This document shows, piece after piece, positions 22,441-30,523 of a DNA stretch of 44,663 nt. The position numbers and the translations under genes were made by a program. The notes beneath the pieces are model-generated. The model was given only the letters and a program-made list of their open reading frames with translations. It was not told the origin of the DNA and did not search any database. Every line of letters begins with the position of its first letter. The first letter of the stretch is position 1. Source of the DNA: an uncultured Bacillota bacterium (GTDB lineage Bacteria > Bacillota_I > Bacilli_A > RFN20 > CAG-826); assembly GCA_949298195.1 (NCBI GenBank), contig CASFVT010000014.1:1-44663 (forward strand), in the 5' to 3' direction.

Positions 22441-24753
22441 GATTTTCCTGATGTAGTAGAGGCGCGAGGAGAAATCGCCCCGTACCTTCACTTCGTCGTT
22501 GAGACCCGTCCCACTCCACTCCTCGTGCAGGACGCACTTCCCGTCATTTATGAGACGGCCGCTCGTGATGACTTTCTCGACATCGGATGCAATGCCCTTC
22601 CGCTTGGAAACGACGTTGACGAGCAGTCCATTGGGATTTACATGGAAGGGCAGGACTTGGTTGATGAGGCCGCCGAAGAGAGTGAGATCGATGTCGAAGG
22701 GCCGACTTTCGACTTCGTAGAGGGCATCCTCGATGAAGCAGTATCCCCGGAGATAGGAAGGTCCTGGGGTCGGGTCTTGATGCAAACGGAATGAGGCGAT
22801 GAAACCCTCGGATGCGTCGTGAGAGAGTAGCTCCCAGTCCAAGGTCTTCCCGCCCGGTTCGTTCAATAGGAAGAACTGTCCTTCCTGGAAGAGCTTCCTA
22901 TGTTTTTTGTAGTATGCGATTTCAGCGGCCATTTCCTTCCGCTCGAGGGGCGTGAGGTCCCTGGTAGAGAGTTCGTAGCCGAACCCCCCGAAGGAAGCGA
23001 CGTCGAAACGGGTAGCCATATTGGTCTTCCTTAGGGTCTGGTGGGAAGGGGAAGCCGCGACGTGGGAACCGATCGTCCGCATCGGATAGCCGATGGCCAA
23101 GGCCGTTTGTAAGCCCAGCCGGAAGATGGGATCGGTATTGTCGCTTCCCCAAATCTCCGGGAAGTAGGAAAGGATTCCGAGGTCAAACCGATTCCCCCCG
23201 GAGGCACAGCCTTGGAAATAGATGTCCGGGAAGCGGGCGGTGATGCTCTTCAAGAGGCGGTAGAGGCCCTTTGCGTAGGCCAAGATGAAATCCGGTCGGG
23301 GTGGGAAATCGCTGAGGGGACGGTTCATGTCCCACTTGACGTAGGAAATAGGCGCGGAGGTGAAAAGCCTGGTTAGCTCAGCCAAAACATGGTCGACGAC
23401 CACGTCCTTGCTTAGGTCGAGGACGAGTTCGTGACGGCCAAGCGAGGGTTTTATTCCCGGGGACGCTATGGCGTATTCGGGATGGGCCCGGTATAGATCG
23501 CTGTCCTCGCTTATGGCCTCGGGTTCGACCCAAAGGCCGAATTTGAGCCCCATCTTGGTTATTTTCTTGGCCAGACCGGCGATTCCATGGGGCAACTTAC
23601 GGGAATCGCTTTCGTAATCCCCCAGTGCCCGGAAATCGTCGTTCCGGTTCTTGAACCACCCATCATCGAGGACGAAAAGCTCGACCCCTAGTTTCTTCGC
23701 GTCTTTGGCCAAGGCCAGGATCTTCGCTTCGTTGAACTTGAAGTAGGTGCCTTCCCAATTATTGAGAAGGACGTAACGCGGTGTTTCCTTGAAAGAGGAT
23801 GGGAGGATGCAGTCGGTTACGAAGCGGTGGTTCTTCCTCATTGCCCCGTTGATCCCGCCTTCCGAGCAGGAAAGGGTGGCATAGGGAGTTTCGAAAACCC
23901 TTCCCGGCTTAAGGTCAAAATGGAATCCTTCGTCGTCGATTCCGGCCATCACGCGGGTCTTGGATCTCGGGGTCGTTTCGAGGGAGAAGAAATGGGAAGC
24001 CGAGTAGATGAGGTTGAAAGAATAGGCGATGCCGGAGAAAAGGGTTGTTCCATTTTCCTTGACGTAGAAAAAGGGATTGGCCCGGTTCGAAGACAGCCCG
24101 AGATGGGAGGCAAGAACCTTTCGCCCGACGGTGAGGGGCTCTTCCGTCAGGTTTCCTTCGTTGGCCCAACCCCCGGAAAGGTGTCCGAGAATGCCTCCAT
24201 TGAGGTGCATGTCGATGGAGTAGGAAGCCAGACGTTCAATCGAGACGGTCGATGTGCCATTGTTTTTGAGGCGGGTCGCCCGGAGAATCGTCCCCGTTTC
24301 CTCATGCAGAGCGTAAATCAAGGTGGCAACTAGGGAGGAACGCTTGTCAATCAATTCGACGAGGAGAGTCGTGAAATGACCATGGGGGAAAGGGAAATCC
24401 TCAAGCGGCTCGATTCCCTCATGGATTTCGTGGCTCGAGTAGACGAAATCGAAGAGGTAGCCGGCTTCCTTGGAGTAGAGAATGGCCGCGGGGGAGGAGA
24501 AATCGCCCTTCCCGAGGGTCGAGAATTCCGTCTTCTCGCTATCGAGGGCAAAGGAAGCATCCTTTTCCTCGTCATAGACGACGCTGGTCCCGGGAACACA
24601 GGGCATTTTCTTGGCAAATGAGACAAGGGGCACCTCCTCCAACAGCCGCGGGCCGAAATAGTCGGAGATGGGCTTGCCAACCGAATTGATGTGGAAAGCG
24701 TAGGTCGAAGAGGATCCGGAGAGGCGGAAAGCCAAGTCTTTCTCGGTTATCAT
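22426..24753 (-). CDS. Alpha-galactosidase, glycoside hydrolase family 36
   Basis: 775 residues. An N-terminal beta-sandwich is followed by a TIM barrel with LDDGWF (362-367), the nucleophile Asp475 in YVKWDMNRP, QGCASGGNRFD, and the acid/base Asp538 in WGSDNTDP. It removes alpha-1,6-galactose from melibiose- or raffinose-type sugars. There is no signal peptide, so it acts in the cytoplasm on imported sugars. It is divergent from the GH2 gene with 45 bp between them. No Shine-Dalgarno sequence precedes the ATG; on the minus strand GATAAT ends 11 bp before it, so the mRNA may be nearly leaderless. Confidence 0.93.
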   Translation of the reverse strand: MITEKDLAFRLSGSSSTYAFHINSVGKPISDYFGPRLLEEVPLVSFAKKMPCVPGTSVVYDEEKDASFALDSEKTEFSTLGKGDFSSPAAILYSKEAGYLFDFVYSSHEIHEGIEPLEDFPFPHGHFTTLLVELIDKRSSLVATLIYALHEETGTILRATRLKNNGTSTVSIERLASYSIDMHLNGGILGHLSGGWANEGNLTEEPLTVGRKVLASHLGLSSNRANPFFYVKENGTTLFSGIAYSFNLIYSASHFFSLETTPRSKTRVMAGIDDEGFHFDLKPGRVFETPYATLSCSEGGINGAMRKNHRFVTDCILPSSFKETPRYVLLNNWEGTYFKFNEAKILALAKDAKKLGVELFVLDDGWFKNRNDDFRALGDYESDSRKLPHGIAGLAKKITKMGLKFGLWVEPEAISEDSDLYRAHPEYAIASPGIKPSLGRHELVLDLSKDVVVDHVLAELTRLFTSAPISYVKWDMNRPLSDFPPRPDFILAYAKGLYRLLKSITARFPDIYFQGCASGGNRFDLGILSYFPEIWGSDNTDPIFRLGLQTALAIGYPMRTIGSHVAASPSHQTLRKTNMATRFDVASFGGFGYELSTRDLTPLERKEMAAEIAYYKKHRKLFQEGQFFLLNEPGGKTLDWELLSHDASEGFIASFRLHQDPTPGPSYLRGYCFIEDALYEVESRPFDIDLTLFGGLINQVLPFHVNPNGLLVNVVSKRKGIASDVEKVITSGRLINDGKCVLHEEWSGTGLNDEVKVRGDFSSRLYYIRKIKNPD

Positions 24754-24798
24754 TTCGTCAATAGATTATCTCATCTGGGCAAGTGGGAGGTAGAGGCA
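24754..24798. promoter_or_regulatory. 45-bp divergent promoter region of the two galactosidase genes
   Basis: The centre AGATTATCT (24763-24771) is a near palindrome that gives GATAAT on the minus strand (24765-24770) and a TAGATTAT-like box on the plus strand. No good -35 box is visible on either side without entering the coding regions. GGGAGG (24785-24790) is the GH2 ribosome binding site. Shared regulation is likely. Confidence 0.45.
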
Positions 24799-27120
24799 AT
24801 GGAATTGGAACGCTTTTGCTGGGGTTGGCGTTTTGCCGAGGGAATTGAGGAAGACGATCCCCTCCATGTACGGAACGGGGCAAAACCGGTCGATCTCCCG
24901 CATAGCTGCGTGAAACTACCTTACAATTACTTCGACGAAAAATCCTATCGGAAGAAGTTCTCTTATTGGAAGGACTTCGATTACGATGGGGAAAGGGGGG
25001 ACATTGCCCTCCTCCGTTTTGAGGCCTTCATGGCCCAAGCCGACATCTACCTGAACGGGGAAAGGCTAGGCCATTACGTAAGCCTCTACTTCCCGGTGGA
25101 AATCGACGTCACCTCATATCTCAAGAAGGGCCGGAACCTCCTTTACCTTGCCCTGGACGCGGAGGAAGATCCGGACATCCCGCCTTTCGGCGGGGCCATC
25201 GATTACCTCACCTATGCCGGTATCTACCGGCCGGTCCATTTGGACGTCAAGCCTCCCGTTTACATCAAAAAGCTATTGATCCACGCCGATTCCACAGGGC
25301 AAATCGTTATAAATCCCGAGATTAACGTCGTTGGTGGAACCTTCCATTTCGAGATTCATGACGATAAGGGGCTTGTGTTGAGCAGCGACCAGAGAATCAT
25401 GAAACTCGAGCATCCCCGCCTTTGGGGGATCGACGACCCATTCCTTTATTCTCTCAGAGCTACATATACCAAGGATGGGGTCGCCGACTCGCTTCGGGTT
25501 CCCTTTGGCATCCGGGATGCCGTTTGGAAGAAAGACGGCTTTTACCTCAATGGGATCAAGACGAAGCTCCTCGGACTCAACCGTCACCAATCCTTTCCCT
25601 ATGTGGGTTACGCGGTCAGCCCATCCCTCGACCGCAATGACGCGTTCGTCTTAAAAAACGAGTTGGGTGTCAACGTCGTGAGAACCTCCCACTACATGGA
25701 TAGCGACTCCTTTATCGAGGCTTGCGACGAACTCGGACTCCTGGTCATCGACGAAGTGCCGGGCTGGCAGCACATCGGAACCTCAAAGGCCTGGCGGAAC
25801 AACTATTACGATTTCATTGAGCGGCTCGTCCTGAACGGCTATAACCATCCGTCGATCATCGCCCATGGGGTCAGGATCGACGAAAGCATCGACGATCATG
25901 ACCTATATGAAAAAGGAAACGCCATCGCCAAGAACATCGACCCTTACAAGGCGACTATCGGGGTCAGGAACATCCGGCGCAGTGAGCTCCTCGAGGACAT
26001 CTACGGATACAACGATTTCTATGGGGAAGGTCCTTTCCTTCCGATTGCCCCACCGACCTTGGTCGGGAACCCCAATCATCCCCACATCGTCACCGAACAC
26101 AATGGGCACATGAACCCAACGAAGGCTTCAGATTCCTTCGCCCAGCTCATTTCCCAAGCCAAGGAACACGCAAGGAAGATCGACGGAGCTTACAAAGACA
26201 GGCGGGTGGCCGGGGTCGTCGGTTGGTGCTTCGCCGATTACAATACCCATTCCACTTTCGGCTCCGGTGACATGGTTTGCCCCCACGGCGTCTATGACAT
26301 GTTCAGGAACCCGAAACCGGCCGCCTACGTCTATGCCGCCCAACAGGACGAATTCCCCGTCTTCGAGCTCCTCACCGATTTCAAGCCGGGCGAATTCAAG
26401 GAGGCAACCCTCCATGAAATCCCCATCGCGACAAATTGCGATTATTTTGACCTCTACCGGAATGGAAGGCTGGTTGGGCGTTTTCGCCCCAAGAGGAAAA
26501 AGCGGGGAATGCCCCACCCGATTTACCATCTCACTGACATCATTGGGGAAAGCCTATCGGATCCGCGTTTCACTGGGAGGGATCGGAAATGCCTTTCGAA
26601 GGCCTTCTCCCGGGCGGCCATCGCCGGTTACAAACACCTAGGCTTCGTCAACGGTCTCCGGGCTCTTTATCTCATAGTCAAATACCGGCTCAACTACGAG
26701 GACCTCCTTGAACTCTACAACCGGGAAGTGGCTTCCTGGGGCGGGGACGGGAATTCGAATTCCTATTCCTTCATTGCCTACAAGAACGGTAAGGAGGCGG
26801 TCCGCCGGGATTTCGGGGCCTCGACTTCCTTCGACCTCGAACTAAGCGATGAGCATATCGTCCTCCGTGACGGCCTCACTTACGACATGGCCGGACTCGG
26901 GGTGAAGCTCATCGATGAACATGGAACGAAGATGAACTTCCCCCTTGAGGTTCTGGATGTAGAGGTTGAGGGACCGATTGAACTCATTTCCCCTTCGCAT
27001 GTCCCCCTCCTTGGGGGCAGTACCAGGATTTACGTCCGTTCCCTCGGAAATTCCGGGGAAGGGAAAATCCGCCTTCGCTTCGGGGCAATCGGAAAAGAGA
27101 TTCCCGTCGTGGTGAAATGA
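24799..27120 (+). CDS. Beta-galactosidase-type enzyme, glycoside hydrolase family 2
   Basis: 773 residues from the ATG at 24799, which has GGGAGG 8 bp upstream. A sugar-binding jelly roll (FEAFMAQADIYLNGE), an Ig-like domain and the TIM barrel (LLGLNRHQSFPYVG, VNVVRTSHYMDS) are in order. The nucleophile is Glu433 in VTEHNGHM. The acid/base Glu362 lies in HGVRIDES, where relatives have WGVRINES: both the Trp and the Asn next to the acid are changed. WCFADYNTH and MFRNPKPAAYVYAAQ support the beta-galactosidase branch. There is no signal peptide. Substrate specificity is inferred. Confidence 0.88.
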   Translation: MELERFCWGWRFAEGIEEDDPLHVRNGAKPVDLPHSCVKLPYNYFDEKSYRKKFSYWKDFDYDGERGDIALLRFEAFMAQADIYLNGERLGHYVSLYFPVEIDVTSYLKKGRNLLYLALDAEEDPDIPPFGGAIDYLTYAGIYRPVHLDVKPPVYIKKLLIHADSTGQIVINPEINVVGGTFHFEIHDDKGLVLSSDQRIMKLEHPRLWGIDDPFLYSLRATYTKDGVADSLRVPFGIRDAVWKKDGFYLNGIKTKLLGLNRHQSFPYVGYAVSPSLDRNDAFVLKNELGVNVVRTSHYMDSDSFIEACDELGLLVIDEVPGWQHIGTSKAWRNNYYDFIERLVLNGYNHPSIIAHGVRIDESIDDHDLYEKGNAIAKNIDPYKATIGVRNIRRSELLEDIYGYNDFYGEGPFLPIAPPTLVGNPNHPHIVTEHNGHMNPTKASDSFAQLISQAKEHARKIDGAYKDRRVAGVVGWCFADYNTHSTFGSGDMVCPHGVYDMFRNPKPAAYVYAAQQDEFPVFELLTDFKPGEFKEATLHEIPIATNCDYFDLYRNGRLVGRFRPKRKKRGMPHPIYHLTDIIGESLSDPRFTGRDRKCLSKAFSRAAIAGYKHLGFVNGLRALYLIVKYRLNYEDLLELYNREVASWGGDGNSNSYSFIAYKNGKEAVRRDFGASTSFDLELSDEHIVLRDGLTYDMAGLGVKLIDEHGTKMNFPLEVLDVEVEGPIELISPSHVPLLGGSTRIYVRSLGNSGEGKIRLRFGAIGKEIPVVVK

Positions 27121-27141
27121 AAAGGGCCACATGGCCCTTTT
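27120..27141. terminator. Symmetrical bidirectional terminator between GH2 and symporter genes
   Basis: AAAAGGGCC-ACAT-GGCCCTTTT is a perfect 9-bp stem with A and T tracts on both sides, so it can stop the plus-strand GH2 transcript and the convergent minus-strand symporter transcript. Confidence 0.9.
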
Positions 27142-27154
27142 CGTATTTCTCTGA

Positions 27155-28735
27155 TCAGGCCGTTTCCTCGGAGGCGGCCTTTTTCCTCTCTTTGATTTCC
27201 AGGACCATCTGGTTGTACTTTTTCTCGTCGATCTTGAAGACGAAGGTGGCAATCAAGATGGCGGCCAGCATGATGAGGAGGGGGGCGACGATCATCCCGA
27301 TGGCCATCTGGATTTTCTGGTCGCGGCTCACTCCGTCGATGATGGCCTGGATGTTCGAATTGAATTCGGCGTCGGAAGCATAGCCGCCGGCGTTTTTGAT
27401 GTATTCCTCGTTGGAAATCTGGGAGGTGATGGTGTATAGCCCGGTCGCGGCCAAGGTTCCGTAGACGAGGCCTTGCTGGATGGCGCTGCCCCATTTGGCC
27501 ACGAGGGCCCGCATCGAGGAGACGAGGGCCTCCTTCCTTTCCCCGAACTTCCATTCGTTGTACTCAATGGTCGACTGAAGCTGGACGATGAGGACGATGG
27601 CCACGATTCCCTGTCCGAAGAAGATGAAGACTGCCGGGATGTAAAGCAGCCACGTCGTGTCGCCAAAAGCGACGGGGTTGTTCCCGAAGAAGGGGAAACC
27701 GAGGAGGAATAGGGCCGCGTAGCCGACGGACAGGACGCCCGCGGAGCCAAGCAAAAGTTGTTTCCGATTCAGAACCTTGGTGAGAAGGGGATAGAGGAAC
27801 TGGGCAATCAAGGTGCCGACCGCGTACATGACGGTGAAGACGAACTGGATGTTACCGCCTTTGTCCGAACCGTAACCGTAGTTGAGATAGAAGTAGTACA
27901 TCCCGAAGGCGACGAGGGTGCCAGCCGCCAGGTAGTTGAGGAGGATGGCGATGATGATGTAGCGGAATTGGTCGTTTTTGGCAAAGAGGCGGAAGATGTC
28001 CTTGAAACGGACCTCGCCGTTTTCCTTCTCCTCGGCCGTTTCCTCGCTCCGGTCATGTTCCTTGCAGGTGATGACCAAGACGATTTGGGAAGTAAGGTAG
28101 AACACCGAGACGACGATGGCGATAAGGCCATAGGTATCGGCCGAGGACATCCCCTCGATTGCCCCGACGAGAAGGGGGACTGCCCCATAAACGGCGAATA
28201 CCCCGACCGAGATGCAGATTTGCATGGCCGTGGTGATGTTGTTCCGGCGCTTTTCGTCGCTGGTAAGGGAAGGAAGCATTGACCAATAGGCAATGTCGTT
28301 GATTGTCCAAACGATGTCCCAAAGGAAGTAGAAGACGCCGAAGAGGGCCACGAAGCCCCAACCGGTCGGATGGGCGAGGAAGAGAGTGAGAACCACCCCG
28401 GTATTGAGAATGCCGCCGATGAGGATCCAAGGCTTGTACTTGCCCCATTTGAAATGGACCTTTTCGATTAGCCAGCCCATGATCGGGTCATTGACGCCAT
28501 CCCAGATCCGACAGATGACGACGATGATGGAGATGACCGACATCTGGGAGAGATAGACGCTCGGGTCGCTGGCGTTGTAGCTGAGAAGACCCGAGAAGGT
28601 GATGTAGGTCAAAAGGAAACTGGAAACCAGCTGATAGCAGGCATCCCGGAAAATCGAAGCCCCGCAGTAGACGATTTCCGTTGACCGTGGCGGGATGTCG
28701 CCGGTAAACGTCTCGGTCAGGTTGTAAAACTTCAT
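27155..28735 (-). CDS. Sugar:cation symporter, GPH family (MFS)
   Basis: 526 residues with about 12 membrane segments. WDGVNDPIMG (78-87) and KWGKYKPW (96-103) are the cation-binding helix and the cytoplasmic loop of MelB/LacS/XynB-type glycoside-pentoside-hexuronide symporters. The C-terminus ends in a lysine-rich cytoplasmic tail. It likely imports the galactosides cut by the neighbouring GH36 and GH2 enzymes. No IIA-like regulatory domain is fused to it. AAGGAGG precedes the ATG on the minus strand, and it has its own promoter. Confidence 0.9.
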   Translation of the reverse strand: MKFYNLTETFTGDIPPRSTEIVYCGASIFRDACYQLVSSFLLTYITFSGLLSYNASDPSVYLSQMSVISIIVVICRIWDGVNDPIMGWLIEKVHFKWGKYKPWILIGGILNTGVVLTLFLAHPTGWGFVALFGVFYFLWDIVWTINDIAYWSMLPSLTSDEKRRNNITTAMQICISVGVFAVYGAVPLLVGAIEGMSSADTYGLIAIVVSVFYLTSQIVLVITCKEHDRSEETAEEKENGEVRFKDIFRLFAKNDQFRYIIIAILLNYLAAGTLVAFGMYYFYLNYGYGSDKGGNIQFVFTVMYAVGTLIAQFLYPLLTKVLNRKQLLLGSAGVLSVGYAALFLLGFPFFGNNPVAFGDTTWLLYIPAVFIFFGQGIVAIVLIVQLQSTIEYNEWKFGERKEALVSSMRALVAKWGSAIQQGLVYGTLAATGLYTITSQISNEEYIKNAGGYASDAEFNSNIQAIIDGVSRDQKIQMAIGMIVAPLLIMLAAILIATFVFKIDEKKYNQMVLEIKERKKAASEETA

Positions 28736-28759
28736 GGGCCAAAGCCCTCCTTAGACTAG

Positions 28760-28788
28760 ATTATGGGAATTCACTCAAAGTAGGGCAA
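28760..28788 (-). promoter_or_regulatory. Promoter of the symporter gene
   Basis: On the minus strand TTGCCC (28783-28788), a 17-bp spacer and CATAAT (28760-28765), 24 bp upstream of the ATG. The match is moderate. It lies in the short gap after the LRR gene stop. Confidence 0.5.
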
Positions 28789-28791
28789 GGC

Positions 28792-29712
28792 TCAACTGGC
28801 AATGGAAAAATCGCCATCGAGGCAATGAACGACAGTGACATTGCTTCCCGAAAAAGCCCCGGCAGAGCCATCAAGCAAGGAAAATTCCTCAACAGTCCCT
28901 TGGTAATCGACCGTTTGGCAGGAACTCCCAGAAAGGAAGCCCGATCCAAGAGTCTCCAACGAAGCGGGCAGAGCGACGCTTTCCAAGGATGAGCAATCGG
29001 CGAATGCCCCGGTCCCGATGCTCTTCAAACTCGTTTCGGAAAGATCTATTTCGGTGAAGGCGGTTTCGGCGAAGGCACGTTCACCGATTGATTCAAGGCC
29101 TACGGGGAAAGAGAAATTGGAAAGGGAGGAACACCCTTCAAAGCAGTGATCGAGGAGACTGAGCCCGTCGGCAAATGGACCCTTGACCTCTTTAAGAGAA
29201 CACAAACCGGAAAAAGACCAAGTCCCGATATCTTGGATGTAAGAAGAGAAGACGATTTGAGTTATCGTGGAGGAAGATTGGGTTTTGCCGAAGATATTGG
29301 AGCCCCTTTCCTGATTTGATATCTGAGTCAGGTAATAGACCGGGGAAGAAACGTCGGTTTGATAGTAACGCGGCAAAACCATGGTATCGGCTTCCGTAAC
29401 AGGAGGCTCGACCCCTTTGATGTCGGCGATGTTGGTTCCTTCCAAAGGCGAAACCTCGATGCTCAGCCCTTCAATCAGACGGTGTTCCCGGTCGTAATAG
29501 CCGGCCCGGTTATCGACGGCAACGCGTGGCTCGGCCGCCGTCGGGGTCAATAGGATGCCGGCAATCACCGTGCCAAGGGTCAACAGGAAGGCCCCGAGGA
29601 AAACGAGCCCTACAATGAGGAGGTGTTTTTTCCCGGTGGCCTCATCCATCTTCTTTTGGGACGGGTCGCTTTGAGTCTCCTTTTTGCTGACGATTGGGGA
29701 TAAATCGGCCAT
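28792..29712 (-). CDS. Membrane-anchored leucine-rich repeat (BspA-type) protein
   Basis: 306 residues from the ATG at 29712. A polar cytoplasmic N-terminus (1-30) is followed by one hydrophobic segment (31-56) and an exported domain. The last third holds BspA-type LRR_5 repeats such as LESIGERAFAET, LKSIGTGAFADCSSLESV and LETLGSGFLSG. Such proteins act in adhesion or surface contacts; the function here is unknown. On the minus strand TATCAT ends 7 nt before the ATG and no Shine-Dalgarno sequence is present, suggesting a leaderless mRNA. The frame is open farther upstream, antisense to uppS, which I reject. Confidence 0.75.
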   Translation of the reverse strand: MADLSPIVSKKETQSDPSQKKMDEATGKKHLLIVGLVFLGAFLLTLGTVIAGILLTPTAAEPRVAVDNRAGYYDREHRLIEGLSIEVSPLEGTNIADIKGVEPPVTEADTMVLPRYYQTDVSSPVYYLTQISNQERGSNIFGKTQSSSTITQIVFSSYIQDIGTWSFSGLCSLKEVKGPFADGLSLLDHCFEGCSSLSNFSFPVGLESIGERAFAETAFTEIDLSETSLKSIGTGAFADCSSLESVALPASLETLGSGFLSGSSCQTVDYQGTVEEFSLLDGSAGAFSGSNVTVVHCLDGDFSIAS

Positions 29713-29794
29713 GGCCTCTATGATAGCCAGTCGAGTGCGATCCTTCCACGAAGAGTTACCGACAAAGCCACGTCCATGAGATATAATCTCAGCC
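29713..29794. promoter_or_regulatory. Divergent promoter region with two leaderless-type starts
   Basis: Plus strand: TATAAT (29782-29787) followed by 7 nt and the uppS ATG. Minus strand: TATCAT (plus coordinates 29720-29725) followed by 7 nt and the LRR gene ATG. Both -10 boxes put the transcription start at or next to the A of the ATG. The -35 regions are weak. Confidence 0.6.
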
Positions 29795-30523
29795 ATGGTT
29801 GAGGCTTTGGAAAGCAGGAACGTCCCCACCCATGTCGCTTTCATCATGGACGGGAACGGGCGATGGGCCAAAAAGCGGGGTCTTCCACGCCATCTTGGCC
29901 ATCGTGCGGCCTGCGAACGGCTGAATGCCCTCCTCAGGCACTGCAAGGCAGTTGGGATCAAGGCCGCCTCCTTTTTTGCCTTTTCCACCGAGAATTGGAA
30001 CCGGCCCCAAGAGGAAATAGACCACCTGATGGAATATCTCCGCCTTTTCTTCGAGCGGAACATTGACGAACTCATCCAAGACGGCACACGCGTCCTCGTT
30101 TCCGGCGAACTTGGCCGGCTCCCGGAGGCGACCAGGGACATCTGCCTTGAATCCGTCGAAAAGACCAAGGACAATCACGACTTCACCTTCAATGTCTGCC
30201 TTAACTACGGGGGACGGGACGAAATCGTTAAGGCGGCCGCTTCTTTCGCCGCGGATTGCCTCAAGGGCCTTGCCAACCCGGAGGAATTGAATGAGGGAAG
30301 TTTCCGGAAGTACCTTTTCGCTCCCGACCTTCCCGATGTCGATCTCCTCGTCCGCACCTCTGGCGAGGAACGGATCAGCAATTTCCTCCTTTATGAACTT
30401 GCCTATGCCGAATTTGTCTTCACTCCCGTCTATTGGCCGGATTTCGATGAACGTGAATTGGATCGCTGCCTAGACACCTATTCCAAGCGGAACCGTCGTT
30501 TTGGAGGCCTCGGAAATGGCTAA
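29795..30523 (+). CDS. uppS: Isoprenyl transferase (undecaprenyl diphosphate synthase)
   Basis: 242 residues. HVAFIMDGNGRWAK holds catalytic Asp19, and the HxxG and AFSTENW motifs follow; VDLLVRTSGEERISNFL is the family's C-terminal signature. It makes the lipid carrier for peptidoglycan. A consensus TATAAT ends only 7 nt before the ATG and there is no Shine-Dalgarno sequence, so the mRNA is probably leaderless. It overlaps cdsA by 8 bp and begins the uppS-cdsA-dxr-rseP-polC block. Confidence 0.97.
   Translation: MVEALESRNVPTHVAFIMDGNGRWAKKRGLPRHLGHRAACERLNALLRHCKAVGIKAASFFAFSTENWNRPQEEIDHLMEYLRLFFERNIDELIQDGTRVLVSGELGRLPEATRDICLESVEKTKDNHDFTFNVCLNYGGRDEIVKAAASFAADCLKGLANPEELNEGSFRKYLFAPDLPDVDLLVRTSGEERISNFLLYELAYAEFVFTPVYWPDFDERELDRCLDTYSKRNRRFGGLGNG

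Noticed and set aside
29713..30174. 154-codon N-terminal extension of the LRR protein
   Set aside because: Antisense to uppS, rich in Arg and Ser as shadow frames here usually are; the start at 29712 gives a normal anchored protein.
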